Shown: positions 1 through 6,565 of the stretch, in pieces | Layout of the letters: each line of letters starts with the position of its first letter | How positions within the stretch are numbered: position 1 is the first letter of the stretch | Assembly (NCBI RefSeq): GCF_035762905.1 | Contig: NZ_DASUCC010000020.1 | Location: 1 to 11,226 of the forward strand | DNA from: DASYTH01 sp035762905 | GTDB taxonomy: Bacteria > Actinomycetota > Actinomycetes > Mycobacteriales > Pseudonocardiaceae | Length of the DNA stretch: 11,226 nucleotides | Reading direction: 5' to 3' | The notes under the pieces: generated by a model | What the model saw: the letters and a program-made list of their open reading frames with translations, nothing else | The model's database searches: none | What the model was told of the DNA's origin: nothing | Position numbers and translations under genes: made by a program

Positions 1-38
1 CAGCGTTCGTCCTGAGCCAGGATCAAACTCTCCAAAAA
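1..38 (-). rRNA. rrs: 16S ribosomal RNA, 5' end only (partial)
   Basis: Read on the minus strand, this begins the small-subunit rRNA: GAGTTTGATCCTGGCTCAG (complement of 12-30) is the universal primer site near the 5' end, followed by GACGAACGCTG at the window edge. The mature 5' end is placed at about 38 by analogy with E. coli, where eight bases precede GAGTTTGATC. The boundary is therefore good to a few bases only. The rest of the gene, and presumably 23S and 5S, lies beyond the left edge. Confidence 0.97.
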
Positions 39-256
39 AACCTAGCCCAACTCAAAAAGAACCAACAAAGGTTCACAAAACATAAAGCTCTACTGGCTTA
101 AATCGGCACACTGTTGAGTTCTCAAACAACACACGCGCACCCGTCATGCACTCAAGCTACTGAGCACAGTCAGAGGGGCAGGTATCTCGTAGTTTTCCTG
201 ATCTTACGCCGAGCGAAGCACCCGCCCTTCAGGCGGTGACTCCTTGCTCAGGCAAC
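39..256 (-). other. rRNA operon leader (spacer between promoter and 16S)
   Basis: About 218 bases lie between the predicted start of rRNA transcription and mature 16S. The half nearest 16S is noticeably AT-richer than the rest of the window. This is usual for rrn leaders, where the sequence next to 16S pairs with the region after 16S to form the RNase III processing stem; the partner strand is outside the window, so the stem cannot be shown here. The leader also contains a boxA-like element (111-132) and a short hairpin of CCGCC and GGCGG arms with a five-base loop (222-236). No open reading frame here looks real. Confidence 0.75.
111..132 (-). promoter_or_regulatory. boxA-like antitermination element in the rrn leader
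   Basis: On the minus strand this reads GTGTTGTTTGAGAACTCAAC, the conserved actinobacterial rrn leader sequence that contains boxA. In other bacteria boxA RNA is bound by NusB-NusE (S10), which makes RNA polymerase resistant to termination across the rRNA genes. The match is by recognition of the TTGTTTGAGAACTCAA core. It lies about 75 bases upstream of mature 16S and about 125 bases downstream of the predicted start of transcription. Confidence 0.7.
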
Positions 257-262
257 CCGTTC

Positions 263-291
263 ACTCTACCCGGTCCGCCTCGGAGGGTCAA
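263..291 (-). promoter_or_regulatory. Proximal rrn promoter (sigma-70/HrdB type)
   Basis: On the minus strand a -35 hexamer TTGACC (complement of 286-291) is followed by a 17-base spacer and a -10 hexamer TAGAGT (complement of 263-268). This is a near-consensus housekeeping promoter with optimal spacing, in the right place and direction to drive the 16S gene. The predicted transcript starts near 256. A second TTGACT lies 24 bases further upstream (310-315) with no matching -10, and resembles a duplicated -35 region (TTGACTCCCTCCGG beside TTGACCCTCCGAGG). Confidence 0.8.
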
Positions 292-408
292 CCCCCGCGG
301 CCCGGAGGGAGTCAAGCCACTGATTGTTGTATCAGGGGCCTGGCTTCCCGCCGAACAGGCCGGGGTCGCTACTCCCAGCGGGTTCGGCGCGGTACGTGGC
401 GCGATGAA

Positions 409-438
409 AAGTTAGGCCACGTTCCGGAATGAAGTCAA
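409..438 (-). promoter_or_regulatory. Candidate distal rrn promoter
   Basis: On the minus strand TTGACT (complement of 433-438) and TAACTT (complement of 409-414) are separated by 18 bases. The -35 is good, the -10 fits the actinobacterial TAnnnT pattern, and tandem promoters are common in front of actinobacterial rRNA operons. It is weaker than the promoter at 263-291 and rests on sequence match only. Confidence 0.4.
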
Positions 439-560
439 ATCGGCTGGTCAGAGCCCCGTGGAAGCCGAGACTCGGCGCGGTGTCGGTCCCGGTTGCGACC
501 CGTTCCCGGCGCACCGTCGAGCGGAAAATGTGACCTAAACGATTCGATCTATGGGCCAAC

Positions 561-1904
561 TCAGAGCACGGGCAGCAGGGAACGGAGCTCGTACGGGGTC
601 ACGCTGCGCCGGTAGGCGTCCCACTCGTTGCGCTTGTTGCGCAGGAAGAAATCGAACACGTGCTCGCCAAGGGTCTCGGCGAGCAGCTCCGAGCGCTCCA
701 TCTCGGCCAGCGCCTCACCCAGGTTCTGCGGCAGGTTGTCGTAGCCGGCGGCCCGGCGCTCGGCGTCGGTGAGCGACCAGACGTCGTCCTCGGCGGCCGG
801 CGGCAGCTCGTAGCCCTCCGCTACGCCCTTCAGGCCGGCGGCCAGCACCACCGCGAACGCCAGGTAGGGGTTGCACGCCGAGTCGAGGCTGCGGATCTCC
901 ACCCGGCGGGAGGACGCCTTGCCCGGCGAGTACATCGGCACCCGGACCAGGGCCGAGCGGTTCGCGTGCCCCCAGCACACCGCGGTCGGCGCCTCGCCGC
1001 CGACGATCAGCCGCTTGTAGGAGTTGACCCACTGGTTGGTCACCGCGGAGATCTCCCGGGCGTGCCGGAGCAGCCCGGCGACGAACGCCTTGCCGCTCGC
1101 GGACAGCTCGTAGGGATCCTCGCTGTCGTAGAACGAGTTGCGATCGCCCTCGAACAGGCTGAGGTGGGTGTGCATGCCGGAGCCGGGCTGGTCGGTGAAC
1201 GGCTTGGGCATGAACGAGGCCCGCACGCCCTGAGTGATCGCCACCTCCTTGACCACGTACCGGAACGTCATCACGTTGTCGGCCATGGTCAGCGCGTCCG
1301 CGTAACGCAGGTCGATCTCCTGCTGGCCGGGTGCGCCCTCGTGGTGGCTGAACTCCACCGAGATGCCCATCGCCTCGAGCGTCTCGATCGCATGCCGCCG
1401 GAAGTGCGCGGCGGTGGCGTGACTGGCCTGGTCGAAGTACCCGCCGTTGTCGGCCGGGGTGGGCTCGCGCCCGTCCGCCGGCAGGTCGGTGAGCAGGAAG
1501 AACTCGATCTCCGGGTGCACGTAGCAGGTGAACCCGGCCTCGCTGGCCTTGGACAGCGTGCGGCGCAGCACGTGTCGCGGGTCGGCCCAGGACGGGGAGC
1601 CGTCCGGCATGGCGATGTCGCAGAACATGCGGGCGGAGTAGTGGTGGCCCTCCGGCGTCTGCCAGGGCAGCACCTGGAAGGTGGCCGGGTCGGGCCGGGC
1701 CACCATGTCCGACTCGTACACCCGGGCGAACCCCTCGATGGCCGAGCCGTCGAACCCGATGCCCTCGGCGAACGCCCCCTCGAGCTCGGCGGGCGCCACC
1801 GCCACCGACTTGAGGAAACCCTGCACGTCGGTGAACCACAGGCGGACGAAGCGGATGTCCCGCTCCTCCAGCGTCCGCAGAACGAACTCTTGCTGCCGAT
1901 CCAT
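561..1904 (-). CDS. glnA2: Type I glutamine synthetase, GlnA2 class
   Basis: Glutamine synthetase-family ligase of 447 residues, full length. The N-terminus, starting MDRQQEFVLRTLEERDIRF, closely resembles mycobacterial GlnA2. Visible signatures are FDGS at 51-54 (beta-grasp domain), metal/glutamate ligands in PEIEF (E132, E134), HHEG (E189) and GQQEI (E196), the ATP/metal loop KPFTDQPGSGMHTH (234-247), NRS with R316, and RRVEIR (333-338). The position matching the adenylylated tyrosine of E. coli GlnA is tryptophan (W376 in DDVWSL), so GlnE control is unlikely. GlnA2 is a secondary synthetase. In Streptomyces coelicolor the protein of this name has been reported to glutamylate polyamines rather than serve as the main ammonia-assimilating enzyme, so the substrate here is open. 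The start is ATG with no clear Shine-Dalgarno. A TAGGCT hexamer ends 6 bases upstream, so a near-leaderless transcript is possible besides read-through from the transporter gene 23 bp upstream. The gene points toward the rrn operon. Confidence 0.96.
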   Translation of the reverse strand: MDRQQEFVLRTLEERDIRFVRLWFTDVQGFLKSVAVAPAELEGAFAEGIGFDGSAIEGFARVYESDMVARPDPATFQVLPWQTPEGHHYSARMFCDIAMPDGSPSWADPRHVLRRTLSKASEAGFTCYVHPEIEFFLLTDLPADGREPTPADNGGYFDQASHATAAHFRRHAIETLEAMGISVEFSHHEGAPGQQEIDLRYADALTMADNVMTFRYVVKEVAITQGVRASFMPKPFTDQPGSGMHTHLSLFEGDRNSFYDSEDPYELSASGKAFVAGLLRHAREISAVTNQWVNSYKRLIVGGEAPTAVCWGHANRSALVRVPMYSPGKASSRRVEIRSLDSACNPYLAFAVVLAAGLKGVAEGYELPPAAEDDVWSLTDAERRAAGYDNLPQNLGEALAEMERSELLAETLGEHVFDFFLRNKRNEWDAYRRSVTPYELRSLLPVL

Positions 1905-1927
1905 GCAGGCAGCCTAGGTAGATCGTG

Positions 1928-3229
1928 TTAACTCGATGTTTCCGGCACCCTCGTGCTCTGGATCGAGATCGACATCAGCGCGGCCAGCACGCACAGCCCG
2001 CCGGCGAGATACCAGGCCAGGCGGTAGTCGCCGAGCGAGTCGCGGATCGCGCCGGCGCCGACCGCGGCGATCGCCGCGCCGATCTGGTGCGAGGCGAAGA
2101 CCCAGCCGAACACCACCGGTCCGGAGACGCCGAACCGCTCCCGGCACAGGGCCACGGTCGGCGGCACGGTGGCGATCCAGTCCAGTCCGTAGAACACGAT
2201 GAACACCCACATGCTCGGCTGGGTCTCCGGGGCGAACAGCGACGGCAGCACCAGCAGGGACAGCCCGCGCAGGGTGTAGTAGCCGCCGAGCAGCAGGCGT
2301 GGGTCCACCCGGTCGGTGAGCCAGCCGGAGAGCACGGTGCCGGCCACGTCGAAGAGACCGACGAGGGCGAGCAGCGACGCGGCCGTGGTGTGCGGCATGC
2401 CGTGGTCGTGGGCGGCGGTGACGAAGTGGGTACCGACCAGGCCGTTGGTGGACATCCCGCAGATCGCGAACCCGCCGGCGAGCAGCCAGAAGGTCGGTGT
2501 GCGGGCGGCCTCGCGGAGCGTGCGCAGCGCCCGGGCGATGCTGCTGCCGGTGGCCGGCACCGGTGCCTCGATCTCGCCCTCGGCGCCGTAGGCGGTGGTG
2601 CCGACGTCGGCCGGGTGGTCCCGCAGGAACAGCAGGATCAGCGGCACGACGGCAAGCGCTGAGACCGCGACGACCACCGCGGGGGTGCGCCAGCCGTGCT
2701 CGGTGGCGAGCACGGCGACCAGCGGCAGGAAGATCAGCTGACCGGTGGCCCCCGCCGCGGTGAGGATGCCGCTGACCAGGCCGCGGTGCCGGACGAACCA
2801 GCGGCTGGTGACCGTCGCGACGAAGGTCATCGCCATCGATCCGGTGCCGAGTCCGACCAGCACGCCCCAGCACAGCAGCAGCTGCCAGCTCGCCGTCATG
2901 AACACGGTCAGCCCCGAGCCGGCGGACACCAGCAGCAGCGCGCAGACCACCACCCGGCGCATCCCGAACCGGTCCATCAGCGCCGCGGCGAACGGTGAGA
3001 ACAGCCCGAACAGCACCAGGTTGATCGACACCGCCGAGCCGATCGTGGCCCTGGACCAGCCGAACTCCTCGTGCAGCGGGTCGATCAGCACGCTCGGCAC
3101 CGCCCGGAAGCCGGCCGCACCGATCAGCGTGACGAACGCGACGGCGGCCACGATCCAGGCCCAGTGCGGGCGGCGAACGCGCGGGATCCCCCGCTGGAGA
3201 AGCTCGGTCACCGGGTCAGCTTCAATCAT
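1928..3229 (-). CDS. MFS transporter (OFA/monocarboxylate-porter-like)
   Basis: Cytoplasmic-membrane secondary transporter of 433 residues. About twelve hydrophobic segments are visible, in two halves split by a charged loop at about 203-245. MFS motif A lies between helices 2 and 3 (DRFGMRR, residues 86-92). The overall pattern resembles oxalate/formate-antiporter-type and other monocarboxylate MFS carriers, but the substrate cannot be read from sequence. An upstream ATG at 3283 would add 18 residues, but it overlaps the start codon of the divergent regulator. The ATG at 3229 has an AGGTG just upstream and leaves a 52-bp divergent promoter region, so I prefer it. It lies 23 bp upstream of glnA2 on the same strand, probably an operon. 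The divergent GlxA-like activator is its likely regulator. A tie to nitrogen or polyamine use through GlnA2 is inference only. Confidence 0.88.
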   Translation of the reverse strand: MIEADPVTELLQRGIPRVRRPHWAWIVAAVAFVTLIGAAGFRAVPSVLIDPLHEEFGWSRATIGSAVSINLVLFGLFSPFAAALMDRFGMRRVVVCALLLVSAGSGLTVFMTASWQLLLCWGVLVGLGTGSMAMTFVATVTSRWFVRHRGLVSGILTAAGATGQLIFLPLVAVLATEHGWRTPAVVVAVSALAVVPLILLFLRDHPADVGTTAYGAEGEIEAPVPATGSSIARALRTLREAARTPTFWLLAGGFAICGMSTNGLVGTHFVTAAHDHGMPHTTAASLLALVGLFDVAGTVLSGWLTDRVDPRLLLGGYYTLRGLSLLVLPSLFAPETQPSMWVFIVFYGLDWIATVPPTVALCRERFGVSGPVVFGWVFASHQIGAAIAAVGAGAIRDSLGDYRLAWYLAGGLCVLAALMSISIQSTRVPETSS

Positions 3230-3281
3230 CGGCACCTGGCGGACGAGTGGCCTGATCGCCAATATGTGAAAGGATCTGGCC
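3230..3281. promoter_or_regulatory. Divergent promoter region with inverted repeat
   Basis: This 52-bp gap separates the start codons of the MFS transporter (minus) and the GlxA-like regulator (plus), so it must carry control elements for one or both unless they lie inside the coding regions. It contains the inverted repeat TGGCG-N15-CGCCA (3237-3261), whose arms are about two helical turns apart centre to centre, as expected for a dimeric or two-site AraC-type binding region. The plus-strand gene has a good ribosome binding site, AAAGGA (3269-3274), seven bases before its ATG. I see no convincing -35/-10 pair in either direction. Confidence 0.4.
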
Positions 3282-4244
3282 ATGGCACCGCATCGTGTGG
3301 TCGTGCTGGCACTCGATCCAGTGATCGGCTACGACATGGCCATCCCACCGCAGCTGTTCGGCGCGGCCACCGACGGGGCCGGTGAGCCGCTCTACGACGT
3401 GCGGATCTGCGGCCTGGACCGGGAGCCGGTCACGGTCCGCTCCGGATTCACGATGGTTCCCGACCACGGCAGCGAGGCGCTGGCCGACGCGGACACGGTG
3501 ATCGTGCCCGGCACCCAGATCACCGGGCCGCGCCGGCACGGCACCCTGCCGGACCGGCTGGCCGAGGCGTTCGCGCTGATCCCGGCTGGTACCCGGCTGA
3601 TGTCGATCTGTACCGGGGCGTTCGTGCTGGGCGCAGCGGGCATCCTGGACGGGCGTCCGGCTACCACCCATTGGGCGTACGCCGACGCGTTCCGTGAGCT
3701 GTACCCGCGGGTTCTGCTGGACGAGAACGTGCTGTTCGTCGACGACGGTGACGTGCTCACCTCCGCCGGACTCGGCGCGGGCATCGATCTGTGCCTGCAC
3801 GTCGTGCGCATCGACCACGGCAGCGAGGTGGCCAACCGGGCGGCCCGGTACTGCGTGGTGCCGCCGTGGCGCGACGGCGGGCAGTCGCAGTACATCGAGC
3901 GGCACGTGCCCGACCCCGGCACCGAGGGCACCGCGCCGACCAGGGCCTGGGCGCTGACCCGGCTGTCGGCGCCGCTCGACCTCGCCGAGTTGGCCCGGCA
4001 CGCGCGGATGAGCGTGCGGACGTTCAGCCGGCGGTTCCGGGCGGAGACCGGGATGTCCCCCGGCACCTGGCTGATCCAGCAGCGGGTGCGGCACGCGCGG
4101 CACCTGCTGGAGACCACGGACCTGCCGGTGGACCGGGTGGCGACCGACGCCGGGCTGGGCACGGCGGCCTCGCTGCGCGCACATCTGCGGGCGTCGATCG
4201 GCGTGTCGCCGCTGGCCTACCGCAAGACCTTCCGGGCCGGGTGA
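3282..4244 (+). CDS. GlxA-family transcriptional regulator (DJ-1/PfpI + AraC HTH)
   Basis: Cytoplasmic DNA-binding regulator of 320 residues with the two-domain GlxA layout. Residues 4-185 form a DJ-1/PfpI-like (class I amidotransferase-like) domain, with the nucleophile-elbow sequence SICTGAFVLG (Cys110) and TTHW (His130). Residues 230-318 form an AraC/XylS helix-turn-helix pair: first helix unit LAELARHARMSVRTFSRRF, second VDRVATDAGLGTAASLRAHL, ending in the family GVSPLAYRK. In most GlxA-type regulators the N-terminal domain senses a ligand rather than acting as an enzyme, although Cys and His are kept here. The ATG at 3282 has AAAGGA seven bases upstream. It is divergent from the MFS transporter by 52 bp, a usual arrangement for a regulator and its target, so it probably controls the transporter-glnA2 unit and perhaps itself. 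The effector is unknown. Confidence 0.93.
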   Translation: MAPHRVVVLALDPVIGYDMAIPPQLFGAATDGAGEPLYDVRICGLDREPVTVRSGFTMVPDHGSEALADADTVIVPGTQITGPRRHGTLPDRLAEAFALIPAGTRLMSICTGAFVLGAAGILDGRPATTHWAYADAFRELYPRVLLDENVLFVDDGDVLTSAGLGAGIDLCLHVVRIDHGSEVANRAARYCVVPPWRDGGQSQYIERHVPDPGTEGTAPTRAWALTRLSAPLDLAELARHARMSVRTFSRRFRAETGMSPGTWLIQQRVRHARHLLETTDLPVDRVATDAGLGTAASLRAHLRASIGVSPLAYRKTFRAG

Positions 4245-4256
4245 GCGGGTCGCGAA

Positions 4257-4319
4257 CCAGCGACTCGGTTGCTGGAATCGGGGACTCGCGGGGCAGTTCC
4301 GGCATCACAGCCCCTTCTC
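4257..4319. repeat. Three-module outlier of the 21-bp intergenic repeat family
   Basis: Starting 13 bases after the regulator's stop codon, three blocks begin at 4257, 4278 and 4299, exactly 21 bp apart. They resemble module types of the large array at 10600-11142: ccagcgactcggttg matches the type starting ccagcaactcggctg, tcggggactcgcggg resembles ccgggaactcaggcg, and ccggcatcacagcc resembles ccggcaacacggct. The first block also forms a 7-bp hairpin (arms at 4257-4263 and 4269-4275, with one G-T pair and a five-base loop) that could act as a weak terminator for the regulator gene. No T-run follows it. Confidence 0.5.
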
Positions 4320-4332
4320 AGTTCACGGGACA

Positions 4333-4338
4333 TACGAT
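4333..4338 (+). promoter_or_regulatory. -10 element (TACGAT) for a leaderless lipoprotein transcript
   Basis: TACGAT fits the actinobacterial -10 pattern TAnnnT. Its 3' end is six bases before the ATG at 4345, so transcription would begin at or next to the A of the start codon. There is no Shine-Dalgarno sequence between it and the ATG, and no clear -35 hexamer at the expected distance. Leaderless mRNAs are common in actinobacteria, which makes this the simplest reading. Confidence 0.5.
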
Positions 4339-4344
4339 GCGCGC

Positions 4345-5037
4345 ATGGTTTTGCGTCGGATCCTCCTCGGATGGCTCGCCACCGTCGCCGTCGTCGCGAC
4401 GGGGTGTTCGGACGACCCGCCGGCAGGTGGTTCCTCGTTACCGGATGCCGGGGGGCTGCTCCGCGACGCCGCGGCCGCCAGCAAGGACATCGAGAGTGCG
4501 CACTTCACGCTCACGGTCAACGGGGCGATCGACGGGCTGCCGGTGCACAGCTCGGAGGGCGACCTGACCAAGGACGGCGCGGCCAAGGGCACGGTCGACA
4601 TGGACCTGCTCGGCCAGTTGTTCGAGGGCGAGTTCGTGCTGGTCGACCGGAGCGTCTACATCAAGGGACCGACCGGTGGGTACCAGAAGCTCCCGGCCGC
4701 GCTGGTCACCAACCTCTACGACCCGTCGGCGATCCTCAACCCGGACAAGGGCATCGCCAACGTACTGGCCAACGTGCAGAATCCGAAGACCGAGGCCAAG
4801 GAGTCGACCGAGGGCGCGTCCACCTACAAGGTCACCGGCCGGGCCAGCAAGGACGTGGTGTCCGGGCTCGTGCCGGGCGTGAACTCCGATGTGGACATCA
4901 CCTTCTGGTTACGCGAGGACAACAAGCAACCGGTGAAGGCCTCGGTGGCCGTGCCGGGCTCCGACGACAAGCCGGCCTCCGTGGACGTCACACTGTCCGA
5001 TGTGGACAAGCCAGTCACGATCACCGCTCCGGCCTGA
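4345..5037 (+). CDS. lprG: LppX/LprAFG-family lipoprotein, LprG-like
   Basis: Exported lipoprotein of 230 residues. The N-terminus has the charged start MVLRR, a hydrophobic stretch and a lipobox VATGC, so Cys21 would be lipidated and anchor the protein to the outer face of the membrane. The rest matches the LppX/LprAFG (DUF1396) fold seen in mycobacterial LprG: SKDIESAHFTLTVNG, then DLTKDGAAKGTVDM, then VYIKGP. In mycobacteria LprG has a hydrophobic pocket that carries triacylglycerols and acylated lipoglycans, working with the exporter Rv1410c (P55). The next gene here is a P55-like exporter one base downstream, so the pair is almost certainly the same transport unit. The symbol is assigned from this synteny and family. 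The transcript may be leaderless (see 4333-4338). A three-module repeat remnant lies just upstream. Confidence 0.9.
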   Translation: MVLRRILLGWLATVAVVATGCSDDPPAGGSSLPDAGGLLRDAAAASKDIESAHFTLTVNGAIDGLPVHSSEGDLTKDGAAKGTVDMDLLGQLFEGEFVLVDRSVYIKGPTGGYQKLPAALVTNLYDPSAILNPDKGIANVLANVQNPKTEAKESTEGASTYKVTGRASKDVVSGLVPGVNSDVDITFWLREDNKQPVKASVAVPGSDDKPASVDVTLSDVDKPVTITAPA

Positions 5038-5038
5038 G

Positions 5039-6565
5039 GTGAGCCAACCCGGACACCGCCGGTCCATCGCCATCGGGGCCGGCGGGCTGGCGGTGCTGCT
5101 CGGCGCGCTGGACACCTACGTGGTGATCAGCGTGTTCCGCCAGATCATCGACGATCTCGAGATTCCGGTGAACCGGCTGGAGCGGATCACCCCGATCGTC
5201 ACCGGCTACCTGCTGGGTTATGTGGCGGCGATGCCACTGCTCGGCCAGGCGTCGGACCGGTTCGGCCGCAAGGTGATCCTGCAGGTGTGTCTGGCCGGGT
5301 TCATCGCCGGCTCGGTGCTGACCGCCGCGGCGGACGATCTGCCCGCACTGGTCGCCGGGCGGGTGATCCAGGGCGTGGCCAGCGGGGCCCTGCTGCCGGT
5401 GACCATGGCCCTGGCCGCGGACCTGTGGGCGGAGCGCAGGCGGGCGACCGTGCTCGGGGCGGTTGGCGCGGCCCAGGAGCTGGGCAGCGTGCTCGGGCCG
5501 CTGTACGGGATCGCGCTGGCCGCCGTCGTCGGGTGGCGCGGGGTGTTCTGGGTCAACGTGCCGCTCGCGTTGCTGGCCATGGTCGCCGTTCAGTTCACCG
5601 TGCGCGGGCGGGACGCCGCTGTCCGGCCGGCCCCGGTCGACGTCCCGGGTGGCGTGCTGCTGGCCGTGGCGCTCGGGCTCACGGTGGTCGGGCTGTACAA
5701 CCCGGAGCCGCAGACCCGGGCGCTGCCACCGTGGGGCCTGCCGATGCTGGTCGCGGCCGGCATGGTGCTGGTCGCGTTCGTGCTCTGGGAGGTGCGGGCG
5801 AGGACGAAGCTGATCGACACGACCGGGGTGCGGCTGCGGCCGTTCCTCGCCGCGCTCGGCGTCAGCCTGGCGGCCGGCGCCGCGCTGATGGTCACGCTGG
5901 TGGACATCGACCTGTTCGCGCAGAGCCTGCTCGACCGGGACGACGCGGGCGCCGTCTTGCTGCTGCTGCGGTTCCTGGTGGCGCTGCCGGTCGGCGCGCT
6001 GCTCGGCGGAGTGCTGGCCGCCAGGTTCGGCGACCGCTGGGTGGCCTTCGCCGGGATGCTCGTCGCCGGGCTGGGCTACCTGCTGATCTCCCGCTGGCCG
6101 GTGGAGGTGCTGTCCACCCCGCACGTCCTCGGGCCGGTCACGCTGCCTCGGCTGGACACCGACCTGGTCATCGCCGGGCTCGGGCTGGGGCTGGTGATCG
6201 CCCCGCTGTCCGCCGCGGTGCTGCGGGTGGTGCCGGCGAGCCAGCACGGGGTCGCCTCGGCCGCGGTCGTGGTGGCTCGGATGACCGGGATGCTGGTCGG
6301 GGTGGCCGCGCTGTCCGCGTGGGGCCTGCACCGGTTCCACAGCCTGACCGCGGACCTGCCGACGCCGCTGCCGTTCGGGATGTCTCCCGAGCAGTACGAG
6401 CAGGCGATGGCGGAGTACCTGCGGGCGGTCGACGACGCGCTGCTCACCGAGTACAGCGAGATCTTCCTGATCACCTCGGTGGTGTGCGCCGCCGCGGCGC
6501 TGCTCGCCCTGCTGATCTACGAGCAGCGGGTGCCGGTCTCCGGAAGCCGCAGGTCAACCAGGTAA
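5039..6565 (+). CDS. DHA2-type MFS exporter, P55 (Rv1410c)-like
   Basis: Integral membrane exporter of 508 residues from a GTG start; mycobacterial P55 is about 518. The first helix resembles P55 closely (LAVLLGALDTYVV, with D25). Motif A is GQASDRFGRK (69-78) and motif C, typical of drug/H+ antiporters, is GAVGAAQELGSVLGPLYG (140-157), followed by GWRGVFWVNVPLA. The DHA2 group has 14 helices, and the hydrophobic pattern agrees roughly with this. P55 with LprG moves triacylglycerols and lipoglycan toward the outer envelope and affects drug tolerance. The GTG at 5039 is one base after the lprG stop, giving translational coupling. It aligns with the P55 N-terminus, whereas an upstream ATG at 5000 would overlap lprG and add 13 residues unlike a transporter N-terminus. 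The 3' end overlaps the convergent peptidase gene by 49 bp. Confidence 0.92.
   Translation: MSQPGHRRSIAIGAGGLAVLLGALDTYVVISVFRQIIDDLEIPVNRLERITPIVTGYLLGYVAAMPLLGQASDRFGRKVILQVCLAGFIAGSVLTAAADDLPALVAGRVIQGVASGALLPVTMALAADLWAERRRATVLGAVGAAQELGSVLGPLYGIALAAVVGWRGVFWVNVPLALLAMVAVQFTVRGRDAAVRPAPVDVPGGVLLAVALGLTVVGLYNPEPQTRALPPWGLPMLVAAGMVLVAFVLWEVRARTKLIDTTGVRLRPFLAALGVSLAAGAALMVTLVDIDLFAQSLLDRDDAGAVLLLLRFLVALPVGALLGGVLAARFGDRWVAFAGMLVAGLGYLLISRWPVEVLSTPHVLGPVTLPRLDTDLVIAGLGLGLVIAPLSAAVLRVVPASQHGVASAAVVVARMTGMLVGVAALSAWGLHRFHSLTADLPTPLPFGMSPEQYEQAMAEYLRAVDDALLTEYSEIFLITSVVCAAAALLALLIYEQRVPVSGSRRSTR

Noticed and set aside
34..40. Run of seven T on the minus strand just before 16S as a terminator
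   Set aside because: No hairpin precedes it, and it lies at the conserved mature 16S boundary, where such runs are normal.
244..559. Small open frames in the rrn upstream region on both strands
   Set aside because: They overlap the rrn promoters, have no ribosome binding sites and show arginine-rich, low-information proteins.
532..559. A third rrn promoter (TTGGCC ... TAGGTC on the minus strand)
   Set aside because: Both hexamers are poor matches and the spacing is 16; better candidates lie downstream.
660..1931. Long plus-strand open frame opposite glnA2
   Set aside because: It is the antisense shadow of a clearly identified glutamine synthetase gene; high GC content keeps stop codons rare in the other frames, and its protein has no recognisable domain.
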